A stretch of DNA of 64,000 nucleotides from Fusarium oxysporum f. sp. lycopersici 4287. Taxonomy: Eukaryota; Ascomycota; Sordariomycetes; Hypocreales; Nectriaceae. A model generated the notes under the pieces. That model was not told where the DNA came from. It saw only the letters and a program-made list of their open reading frames with translations, and did not search any database. Each line of letters opens with the position of its first letter. Position 1 is the first letter of the stretch. A program made the position numbers and the translations under genes. The stretch lies in NCBI RefSeq assembly GCF_000149955.1, contig NC_030994.1, positions 1,693,776 to 1,757,775 on the forward strand, read 5' to 3'. This document shows, piece by piece, positions 47,891-58,323 of the stretch.

Positions 47891-50800
47891 GTGGCATCAA
47901 GAGATGTGGCGTTATGTGTTATGAATGATAATGAGGGCTTGCATGGGTTTTGGTCAGCGTCAAAAGAATGTACATGAAATGGAGAGGGTGTGATTTATAG
48001 CAGAGGAAAATATCATTGAAATTACTGAACTGTTCTGGTTCTTCCATTCTGGTTTCTCGGCAAATACTGCCACTGGTTTTAAAATTGCATACGTTTCACA
48101 GAACAATTCCATGAATAATACTCAGACTTAAGGACGACTGACAGAGAGGATCATAAGATGAACTTGTTGAAGTTCAACGAAAGGGTCGAGAGGAACTACC
48201 TCAACGACTTTGCCTACAAGGTTTCCTTTGTTGGTGACATCTTGTAAGTCTAACTTGGGATGCTGCAATATTTGACTGGCTATTTGAACCATCTACCCGA
48301 AGTAGCAAACAAACTATGAAGCCTCGTCGTGCAACCCCATGTAGTATCAAAGGAACGTGTCTGTGCCACAGGTAACGGCTCGAGGGAACACTCGAAAGCC
48401 TTCGAGTCCTACGGGTCTCAGACCTATAGAAGGCTTGTGAGCAGCCTGGGAGAACTGAGAAGTGGCACGGAAATGGTCGAGCTTCGGTGCCTGCAATTGA
48501 ACACCCAATCCTCCATATCAGTACGAACCATTATTGGTTGACGAATTGTGGTTTTACGTTGAGTTCAGTGCAAATACTCGCTAATAATTAACCATGAGTT
48601 TCGCTTGGCAGATGTGGTTGGAGATCTAATAGATATGATTAATGAATCCCTGAGGTAGTCACGTTCTCTCAAGGATAGGATGTAAGATGGTTTCCTTGAC
48701 ACTGACAGCACAAAGGGGGCATGGAACTCTCAGGGATGATAGGCGAGGTCTGGAGTTCGCCAAGATGGGATAGTAGCTGGTCAAGGCGCAGTATCCGTAG
48801 CATCGCGGGACGTGGGATCAGAGATGGAACCACTAACAGTAGTAGCATTAAATGAAATGCCACTTTCAGACCGACGTTTCTGTTCAACTCACTTAGGTGA
48901 GAGTTGGTGAACATTATGCGCAACCGGGAGTACAAGACTCTCAGCGTCAACTAGGAATGTATCCGCACACACTTCGAACCATTGAAAGCGGGTGGCGCGT
49001 CTGCGAAGCGCCTGAGACGCTTCCGAAAATAGAATTGACTTCCATGTTCTGAAGGCGATTGTGTTTGGGAGTGAGGTGCTTCAAGACTAGGGCCCGTGTT
49101 GATGTTTCACGGCGACTGGGGACCATGTAACAAGGGGAAGAATACGAATCGAATCGTTTTCCCTTCTTCTCGCTTGTACGACTTGTACTGAACTTTGAAG
49201 TACGTACAAAGGTTGGGTGTAGTAGCCGCCATAGAGAGGCTCGTTCTGCGTGTCTTATATGAGCGGCTGGTTAGACTGAGCTACGATGAACTGTCTGATA
49301 TTGGAGGCTCTGTTGGATCTGTAAGAGTCTCTAACGATACAGCTGTCAAACTGGCTTCACGCTGAGGGCATTTGAGCGTTTCAAGTGACGCGGGTGAAGT
49401 TACTCTTTGAGCTTTGAGCAAGTTTAGCGCGAAGAAACGGGCGGACCGTCAGACCCATTAATAAATAACCCCTACGGAGTACATAATCATGAGTTAGGGG
49501 TCCAGTTTGTGCCAGGGGTGAAGAGAAGCGGTTGAGCGACTGTGGAATATGGATAATGGATGTATAATCACAGAGTTGGTTAAAAATTGGGGTATGAGCT
49601 GTAATGGTCATAGATCTTGGTAGAGACACAGTTGAGGAATGTTTCCACTGATGGTGACATTTGAATTGAGTAGATTCTCGTATATGCTGCATCCAAAGTC
49701 TATTCAGCATTGCTTTGGTCTCAATTTCATCATCATGCTATTTTATCCCGAAACAAAACCGACCTAGCTCAGAATGGACAAGTCATATCTGCTTTCATCA
49801 GGACCTACCTGAAAACTATCTGCACAACAATTACAGAGTAATAATAGCAGACTGGCTACCCCTATCTGATCCTGAGCCCAGAATTGATCGCGTGGTATGG
49901 ATGGATATTCACCGGCAGATCCAAGAAGCCAAGCCGAGACAAACAGTCCAGTCTCCCAGATGGACGGGATTGGATTGCATGTTTCCCAACAAGGGGAAGC
50001 TTGTCTGTATGTAACATTGCAGTGCATATAATATTATTTGCATCTCCAACACTGGATATCTTCAAACGACGGAACCGGTCGATGAAGGGCTGCTATTGAT
50101 GGAAACTCATTATCCAGGACTAACCTTTTACCATAGATGTTCTGATACACTTGCTTTACTTCAGGCTGTTTCTATTGTCATTCCCAACTGGTATTGACTG
50201 ACGATCAACGACTTCGGTTCAGTCCGTCACCGACCTTTAGTGACAACTAATCGACATGATCCCTGTCAGGGTCATTAAACTATCGGAGCAGCCAATTCCA
50301 ACCTTGACCCCCTTTAGGCAATGGTCCCCTTGTCCAATGTCCCCTCACGGGCCCCTGATGTTGATGCTGGCCCCCCAGGCCCCAGAGCCTCCCCTTCTCC
50401 ACAGCCCAACAGAGGTAATGCGTTGTCTGTCTCTTTGAACCACGAGACTTGGCCTTCAGCTCCCCCTGAAAAGATGCACCAATCCTCTCCTTTCAGTCCC
50501 TGACTGGCTCGCCGTTGTCCGTCGTCGGTAGCCTCTAAGCCCGTCTTGGTCTTAGTCCAATAGCTTTCACCTTTAGCCTCGACCGTTCATTTTGTGTTGG
50601 TGTTTTGTGCATGTGCTATTGATGAATTGTGCATCCACTCACTCACTCACTGTCTCTTCTCTTCTTTCATTTCCATGACCGTGAATTGACCACTTCATGA
50701 CTCTATTCATTCATGCAGTTGGTTAGTGGAGGCACTGAGTAGTAGCATATTGTACATAATTATTTTATCGCCGTTGGATTGCTGCATTCATTCTTGCTGC

Positions 50801-52104
50801 TCATCAGCTCTTTCCTGTCTTCTTTTCATGATCAACAAGCCATCTTTGATCATTCTTTCCGTTCTCGATCTTCTAACTTCATCCATTCCTTCTTCAACTT
50901 CTTATTATCAATCCGTCCTTTTCCATCAACCTCCTCTTCTCATAATCTCAACCTCTACCTTTTCTTCTTATTCTTCTTCTCTCATTTCATAATTATCCCT
51001 TCTCAATCTACAACTCCACCCACCCACCGAACCCTCCTCCACCTCATTCCCTACCAGGTTTGTCTGGCCTTTTTTCTCTCCCTCCCTGGCGCCTCTTTGC
51101 TCATTTGAGCATTATTACCTTGCATTATTTCCAACCTACTGGACTGGCTTTTTTGTACCTACATGCTATGGTCTACCACCCACAGCTAATCATTCGAGCT
51201 TCTATTACATTACTTGTCGGCCTGAGGCTCACCGAGCACACCCCCTGTGTTTCCTGGTCCCTGATCTTTTGGAGGTCAACCTAGACGGCATCGAAATTCA
51301 TCCCTCTCTCCCTCCTTTGACTCCTTCTTCCCTCCACATCTGTACCGTCCTCTCTCCGACGCCGACTTTTGTCTCTTCTTCTTCTCCGTCAAGTCTCGTC
51401 TCTCATACTCACTCACTGTCTAGGGCTTTCATTGATTGCTCCTTGGCAGATGCAGTGTCGTTCTTCCTTCTGTTGAGACTACACTTTTCGGCTTCGTCGA
51501 CACTCGTTTCGGCCATATTGCTTTATTAATACTTTTACCTGCTCAGCTCACTTTGTCCCTGGATATCATCCTAAGCTCGGCAAAGCTACACACACTTGTG
51601 CTTTACGTTTCTCGTTCGACATTTCGATACACTCGCTCTTGCAACCGATTACCATTATTTTGCATCTTCAGCCTCACCAAACCCTACGGTTTCGATTCGG
51701 CCGAAAGTCTTTCAAATTCGATCGCCATATATACTAAACGGTCGCTTCCTGGAACGACCTTTTTCATTTTACAGAGCTGCCTTAACTTATTCTCTTTCGA
51801 ATAAGTCAATCCGCTTCATAATATTCGATTTTATCGACTTTGTTCTGCATAACTAGTTGCTTTAGCATTGTTATACGGCCTGCTTTGACTCGCTGGATTC
51901 TCGTGATTTGACCGATTTCCTGAAAAATCAGCTCTGCTGTGCAGTCAGTGAACTTGAGACTTGGAACGTCTGAAATTCTTCAGTCGGATCATCTCCCAAC
52001 TTCGCAGCTCTCTCCGTGCCTTATTCGGGCACAACCAATTCTTCAAAACGGCTGTACTGTCGCACGTCGGGCGGGACTCGCTCGTCCCCCCTCATCTGCT
52101 CGGT
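47891..52104. other. 4.2 kb gap with the long leader of the RRM gene
   Basis: Left part (47891-50200): no clear gene; a weak coding-like minus-strand segment at 48128-48262 is discussed under findings. Right part (about 50600-52104): strongly CT-rich with dozens of short frames, consistent with a long promoter and 5' leader for the four-RRM gene. No RNA gene or transposon was recognised. Confidence 0.5.
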
Positions 52105-54465
52105 ATGCAAGACCTAAATGGACCCGTTGGCCAGGGTGCCCCTAATGGCCCTGCCAACCGCTTCGGACATGCCTCCAAGCCTTCCAACAGCGATACTGGT
52201 TTCTCTCATGGCGCCTTCAACTCCAACATCTCTGGCTTCGCCGACCGACATCCTCGACGAGGTAACATCCCTTCGATCAACACCCAGCCTCAGCCTATGG
52301 TCCAGCAGGCTTCGAACAATGGAGTGGACATGGCTACCCCGGGGACTGCATTTGATATGCAGTTCACCCCCCTTTTGCCTTCTCAGCTGCTTCTCGGCAG
52401 CCCTTTTCAGCCCGGTACACCGGCTGCTTTTGCCAGTCCTCAGTTTCAGAGCATCCCCGGATTTCAGCAACAGCAGGGAAACAACCAGCAGCAGAACGGT
52501 ATCTCCAGCCCTGTGCAGCAGACCATTTCTCCTCAGTCATACCAAGGAATAGTGTCTCCGTCCACTTATGGTGCTCCTCAATTCTACCCTCCCCAGTCCC
52601 CTACTGGCGGTTTCGGTATGCAGGCACCTCTGCCTCCTACCTCTCCCGTCTCAATGGGATCCGGTGTTGTTACAGGAACCAGCCGAACTGTTTACCTTGG
52701 TAACATCCCTCCGGACACTGTGGCTGAGGAGATTCTTGGTCATGTTCGAAGTGGTCAAATCGAGTCAGTCCGTCTTCTGCCCGACAAGAACTGTGCTTTT
52801 ATCTCGTTCCTTGACGCTAGCTCCGCCACTCACTTCCATTCCGATGCCATCTTGAAAAAGCTCTGCATCAAGGGCCAGGACATCAAGATTGGTTGGGGTA
52901 AGCCTTCGCAGGTCCCGACCTCTGTTGCTCTGGCTGTCCAACAATCTGGAGCTTCACGAAACGTGTACTTGGGCAATCTGCCTGAGGAAGTTAGCGAGGA
53001 GGAACTGCGCGAGGACCTTGGTAAGTTTGGTGCCATTGACACAATCAAGATCGTCCGCGAGAAGAACATTGCGTTTGTCCACTACCTCTCGATTGCCAAC
53101 GCCATCAAGGCTGTCTCTCAGCTTCCTCAAGAGCCCAAGTGGCAGGCCCCTCGCCGCGTCTACTACGGAAAAGATCGTTGTGCCTACGTTTCCAAGACTC
53201 AACAGCAAAATGCTGCTCAGTACCTGGGCATTGCTCCTGGATACGCCCACATGCTCACAGGTGCCGACCGTGACTTGATCTCGAATGCTTTGGCCCAGCA
53301 ATCTGTTGCTGCTGCTGCCGTCGCTACGACTGCTGGAGGTATCAACAACCTCGGTAACCGAACCATCTATCTTGGCAACATCCACCCTGAGACGACCATT
53401 GAGGAGATTTGCAATGTGGTTCGTGGCGGACTTCTTCACCACATCCGTTACATTCCCGACAAGCACATATGCTTCGTTACCTTCATCGATCCCACCGCTG
53501 CTGCTTCGTTTTACGCTCTGAGCAACATTCAGGGCCTCATGATCCACAACCGACGCCTCAAGATTGGCTGGGGCAAGCACTCCGGAGCTCTTCCTCCTGC
53601 CATCGCGCTGGCTGTGAGTGGTGGTGCTTCCCGAAACGTCTACATTGGTAACCTTGACGAAACCTGGACCGAGGAGCGTCTACGACAGGACTTTTCCGAG
53701 TATGGTGAGATTGAGCTTGTCAACACTTTGCGTGAGAAGAGCTGTGCTTTCGTAAATTTCACCAACATCGCCAACGCCATCAAGGCGATTGAGGCCATCC
53801 GAGGCCGAGACGACTACAGGAAGTTCAAGGTCAACTTTGGCAAAGATCGTTGCGGTAACCCTCCTCGTCAGATGCAGCAGTCGCAGTCTCCTCGTGGCGA
53901 TGGTGTGTCTTCTCCTCCACCTAATGGCTCCCAGAACAGCGGTTCTCCCACCAATGGCAACACTCCCCAGCAATCAGCTGCTCTCTTCAATGCCAACAGC
54001 AATCCTTTGACAATGTATCTGAACCAGGTCTCTCACCAGGCCCAGCAGCAACAACATCACCAGCAACAGCAGATCGCTGCTCAACAAAATGCCCTGTTTG
54101 GTACCGCCCAGCCATCTCCTAGCGATCTCGATCTCGCCATGTCCCAGCAAGTGCCTGTTTCAGGCCATGGACAGTCAGCGAGCATTTCGAATGGATACCC
54201 CGCCAACAGCGCAGCACCAGGTGCTACTACGATTGGTGGCTTGCTAGCACCAGGCCGAGGTCAGCATAGCAGAGCGGTCAGTCTTCCTGTACTTGCTCCT
54301 GGATTTGAGAACGGTGGAAATGCCTCCAACGGTATTCCCGGAGCTGAGACCGAGCAACGACGAGGTCATCATTACCAGGCAAGCTACGGCGGTATGGGGT
54401 CTGGATTTGGCCTTGCTATTCAAGGAGGCCTGAACGGTTGGGTTGAGGAGGAAGTTGCAAACTAA
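52105..54465 (+). CDS. RNA-binding protein with four RRMs (Mrn1/Nrd1-like)
   Basis: A single exon of 786 residues. ATG 52105 is the first ATG of the frame; the frame is open 48 codons further upstream but only from a TTG. The N-terminal 190 residues are Gln/Pro/Ser-rich and disordered. Four RRM domains follow, each with RNP-like motifs: [52 protein letters not shown] and [17 protein letters not shown], with matching RNP1 variants such as NCAFISFLD and [11 protein letters not shown]1 and RRM3 are each followed by KIGWGK, and RRM2 and RRM4 by GKDRC, so the protein looks like a duplicated two-RRM unit. The C-terminal 180 residues hold Gln/His-rich stretches. The plan matches yeast Mrn1 and fission-yeast Nrd1, cytoplasmic mRNA regulators of morphogenesis and differentiation. 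Confidence 0.9.
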   Translation: MQDLNGPVGQGAPNGPANRFGHASKPSNSDTGFSHGAFNSNISGFADRHPRRGNIPSINTQPQPMVQQASNNGVDMATPGTAFDMQFTPLLPSQLLLGSPFQPGTPAAFASPQFQSIPGFQQQQGNNQQQNGISSPVQQTISPQSYQGIVSPSTYGAPQFYPPQSPTGGFGMQAPLPPTSPVSMGSGVVTGTSRTVYLGNIPPDTVAEEILGHVRSGQIESVRLLPDKNCAFISFLDASSATHFHSDAILKKLCIKGQDIKIGWGKPSQVPTSVALAVQQSGASRNVYLGNLPEEVSEEELREDLGKFGAIDTIKIVREKNIAFVHYLSIANAIKAVSQLPQEPKWQAPRRVYYGKDRCAYVSKTQQQNAAQYLGIAPGYAHMLTGADRDLISNALAQQSVAAAAVATTAGGINNLGNRTIYLGNIHPETTIEEICNVVRGGLLHHIRYIPDKHICFVTFIDPTAAASFYALSNIQGLMIHNRRLKIGWGKHSGALPPAIALAVSGGASRNVYIGNLDETWTEERLRQDFSEYGEIELVNTLREKSCAFVNFTNIANAIKAIEAIRGRDDYRKFKVNFGKDRCGNPPRQMQQSQSPRGDGVSSPPPNGSQNSGSPTNGNTPQQSAALFNANSNPLTMYLNQVSHQAQQQQHHQQQQIAAQQNALFGTAQPSPSDLDLAMSQQVPVSGHGQSASISNGYPANSAAPGATTIGGLLAPGRGQHSRAVSLPVLAPGFENGGNASNGIPGAETEQRRGHHYQASYGGMGSGFGLAIQGGLNGWVEEEVAN

Positions 54466-55132
54466 TGACGCTTGTGCATCTTTATGCTTTCACTCTCATC
54501 ACAAGCGAGATTGAACGAAAAACTTGCTTAAACGTTGTAATCGACGTCAATTGTGGCGTCATGTCCTTGATTCTTGGGGCTTTACAGACCTTCATTCTTT
54601 GATTTCCCTTTTTCTTGATAATTTACCCCTTCGGTGTATCTTTTTTTGTATTGCAAGTTGGTCTCGATTTTTGATGTTTTGCTCATGAGAGGAAGAGAGC
54701 ATTCGGAAGAAATGGGATTTGTGATTAATACGCCCCCTTTGTGAAAGATGGGAGCGCTCATGTTTGAGACGAGACGCTGTTTGAACTGGAGAGAATTCAG
54801 CATGGGATGGATGGATGAGAGGATATATCACCTGCGTTTATGTCTATTACGGAGTCTTAGGTTAGGTTAGGCACTACAGTCTTGAACGCAGATCATATGA
54901 TCACTTAACAATATGTCTATTTATGTCTGTGACAGTTCAGTTCTTCTACATGGGTGGTGTCTTATGTATGTACCCAATTAGTTTATGGCCGCCGATTTGA
55001 GGTCTCGAGGTCGTTGGAAGCAGAAAGAGATTAGAGCCTAATGGTAAATGCACGCAGTCTCCAGGACTGGGGCAGTGTTAAATATTAGAGGATCTCGGTT
55101 ACCTCCCATGTGCTTGCAGATTATTTTCACAA
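54466..55132. other. Convergent intergenic region (0.67 kb)
   Basis: This lies between the stops of the four-RRM gene and the histidine phosphatase gene. It is AT-rich and T-rich just after 54590. Nothing coding is seen. Confidence 0.5.
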
Positions 55133-56784
55133 TTAATATCCCGATGGCTCGGGCTTAGAAGGAAAGGCTGGGTCCTTTATATTGGCACGACACTGTTGTT
55201 TCCAGTTTATGGGTGTGAACTTATCCACAATCTCCTTGAAGGCCTCCTGTTGACGGGTAAGTAACGCACGACACCAGTCTTGATTCCAGAGTTGGTAAGG
55301 AGGAGATTATTAGAGCGTACCAAAGTGCAAAAGGACTCATCACCATCAAGATGCTTGCCTGTTGGTGCACAGCCAGGGATAGTCACCGGGCGGTCATTGT
55401 AGCGCAGGCGGACATAGTAACCCTTCAGGCGCTCCTTTTCGTTCTCTGTCAGGTCTGGAGTCTTCTTCCGACCGATGCCTGGGGGTGGTAATCCAGCATG
55501 GGAGGCTCCTTTACTACCCAAGCCGAAGAAGGACAGGAAGCCAGTGGGTTTAGGGGCTTCAGGAGGAGGTGTGGCGCCTGCATTGACGTGACGGAATAGT
55601 TCAATCGCGACGTGACTTGTGAAAGGCGGCCAGGCCTCTTCGTTGAAGGCGCCGAGGCTGGCGAGTGTGGCAGCAAGAGTGGTATCGTGACAACCGCTCA
55701 TTCCAAATCGTACAGGTTGTGGTGTAGTAGCAGATACCTTCTTGTTGAGAGCCAGCTCATACTCGCCATCAGCAGTAGAACGCTCAGCACTGCCGACCAT
55801 ACGAGAGACAACGTCTCCGAGAAGTCCACCAATGCCTAGAGTGCGGTACTCCTCACTCTCTTTGTATCCGGCATACCACTCCTCAACACCGATCTTCTCA
55901 ATAATTCGCTTGACTTCTCGATCGTAGAACTCTTTAGGTAACCGAGTGGCTTGACCGTGGGCCTTTGTAGCATTGATAGTGTCCATGATACCACTAAGGC
56001 GAGGACGAGAGTCCACAGCAACGTGTGGGTGTTCCTCAGGCATCCAGCGACCGAGGCGTTTTGTCAAATATGCCATCTCGTCGGAGTCGTTCCAGCGATC
56101 AGCACAGCGCTGAGCAAAAGCGCGTGCGAGAGCAGCGAAGCGTCGACAGTTGCCATCATTGGGGAAGAGGGTTTCGTCAGCAGGTGATCGAGTAAGGATT
56201 GTGGGAGGATGAAGGCCAGAGGCGCGAGCTGAGGGAGGGTAGAGGCCGTAGAAAGCTTGCTGAAGAGATTCAAGAGCGCGGGGTATAGGTGTAGCGCGGA
56301 GGTAGATGGCAGCTGTGTCAGTGTCAAAAGCGAGTTTTTCCGGCAAGAAGCGAAGCTGATCGACGTAGAGATGGCGCAGGCGCTGGCCAAGATTATACGT
56401 TGTTTCTCGTCCACGATCGGTCAACATGCCCATATCGCAGATAGCATCAAGCTCGCCATTGCGGCCAGTGGCTAAGATAGGCGCATCATCAGGCCCAAAG
56501 GTCTCGAGACGGCGCTTCCACTCGAGAGCAGTAAGGCCTGGGTTGTCGGCGGGATCGACATGGGTGTCGGTGGCAGAAGGATCGAGAATGACGCTGGTTA
56601 AACGACGAGCTGCAGAGCAGTATGGCCAGAAAGGTGCAAGGCCTGTGGAAGTGAAGCGAGCGGTGATAGGTGTGCGTTCGCCGTGACGGAGAAGAATCTG
56701 GACGAGTTGCAGACGTAGTTGAGGCGGATAAAGGTTCTTGATCTCAGCTTCTGAGTACGGAGGTCGGGGTTCGAGAGTTGACAT
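55133..56784 (-). CDS. Histidine acid phosphatase family protein (ACP6-like)
   Basis: Two exons on the minus strand, 56784-55321 and 55246-55133, with a 74-base intron; 525 residues. The catalytic motif LLRHGERTP (His34) opens the phosphoryl-transfer pocket, and SGCHDTTLAATLASLG near residue 373 supplies the HD proton donor. Other clade-2 histidine phosphatase features are DRGRETTYNLGQRLRHLY and AIYLRATPIPRALESLQQ. No signal peptide or membrane anchor is present, unlike secreted phytases, so the mitochondrial or cytosolic ACP6 group (lysophosphatidic acid phosphatase in animals) is the better comparison; substrate is unproven. Splicing gives a C-terminus EAFKEIVDKFTPINWK...SGY. Reading through the intron would also give a 525-residue protein with an Arg-rich end, but the spliced version continues the conserved GDESFCTL-EAFKEI wording and is preferred. 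Confidence 0.85.
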
Positions 56785-58323
56785 TGTGACGGTCCGGCGG
56801 GTATCGAGAGCTGGCAGTGACTCTGATGATCAATGATAGCTTTGCTTCAGGACAGAATCGTCTGGTTTCGAGGTCATGACATAACGATCCGATTAAATCT
56901 TGGTAATAGCTCCGTTGCGCCGCCCGGGCCGCGTCGGCGCCGTTGACCGGGGCCGAGTGGGGCTATAGCACGAGGGGAAGAAAGTCGGTGGATGACGTTG
57001 ACGATGGCGTTGAGAACATAGTGCGGGTTAGCTGCTAAGTTTAGCATAACTAATATAATCTTTATTGATTGCAGAAGATAGCTATCATCATGACCAAGGT
57101 TGAGGCTTCTTAACGAGATCTGCTCTCTTTTGCATTAAGATCTTCATTCCTTTTGAATCCTCAAGGCTGTGCTGGCATATCAATGCTACTAGGAGTTCTT
57201 GGTACGTGTGATGTTACCCACCGAAAGCTGCAAGGAACAGTTCCTTCCGATCGGTAACAGTTGTCAACTCTGATCGAGACTTTCTGTAGAATTATTCAAG
57301 GTATCTTCCGATTCTATTGCCTATTTCTTATCACTTTTCACATGTAAAGTCGAGTCTCACGATAGAATCATCTCCTTTTTCAAGGGTCCACAAGTTGAGG
57401 GTCCATTATCACATGAACATGTGGATGTCCCCTGCCTCGTGCGTGTTGAAGCTTGGTCTAATGTCTTGGCTCCTTCCCGAATAAGGGCTTTCATCCTAGG
57501 TTCGTTCCTACCATTCGGGAGTTGTAAGAGACTAAAGATATGTATAACACCAAAAGTTGATCAGTTCTAGGCGTATCATTACCCATCCCTAGCATCAATA
57601 ACGACGACCTACGACAACCTACGATTACACAATTGATCATCATCAGCCTCAGCCTTCACCTCGCCCTATGACCTGTTGATCAATTCCCCAGAAAACAGCT
57701 TGTCGGCCCGTAATTGGTCCAGAATCCGCGGTTTATTTAATCCCATACACCATGACCTCATTAAATCAACGACGATCAGGGCCAATGCTTGGGAGCTTCC
57801 ACTAGGACTATCCGTAATCGATACTTCAAAAGCCGACTTCCTTCTTTCTTTTAAAGACAATAATACTTCATAAGCAACGTTGCGCTCACCCGCCCGAAAC
57901 AGTCAATACGAGAACGAAAGAGAACAAACGGCATACACCTAAACACCAACCATCAATCGTGGATCCATCCACACCCGGCCTTCCCGGATCAGCACACACA
58001 GCCGCATTGCTGGACAGATTGAGTGATTCCTTTCTGATCTCTCTCTGGCCTAGCTCCACCGTCTGTCTTCTCCGTCTCCGTGATTTGTTTTAGGCCGAGG
58101 AAACAAACAAGAACCGCACAGCTGCCATGCCTGATAATCCTTCGCTTTACCTTCCTTAAATAACCTCTTCTCCTAGTGTCGCGTCTTGCCGGCTAAGTCG
58201 CCTGTTCAACATACACACAGACCTCGGTCCTTTTCACAAAGCCCGCCGTTCAACCCAAACTCCCGTTCTTGTCCTCTGGTTGTGTCAGGCTGGGGGTTGT
58301 AACTGGGCTCAATTAAGTGAGCC
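56785..58323. other. Divergent intergenic region (1.5 kb)
   Basis: This carries the promoters of the histidine phosphatase (minus) and the LCAT-like gene (plus). The 500 bases before 58324 are C/A- and CT-rich, as expected of a leader. No further feature is seen. Confidence 0.5.

Noticed and set aside
48997..49023. Short GC-rich inverted repeats (GCGTCT/AGACGC and GAAGCG/CGCTTC)
   Set aside because: Six-base stems in a non-coding stretch are expected by chance, and there is no RNA gene context.
51961..52104. N-terminal extension of the four-RRM protein
   Set aside because: The extra 48 codons begin with TTG, have no ATG, and their composition is unlike the conserved Gln/Pro-rich start; the first ATG at 52105 is used instead.
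52954..53580. 208-codon minus-strand frame
   Set aside because: It is antisense to the RRM exon, without recognisable motifs.
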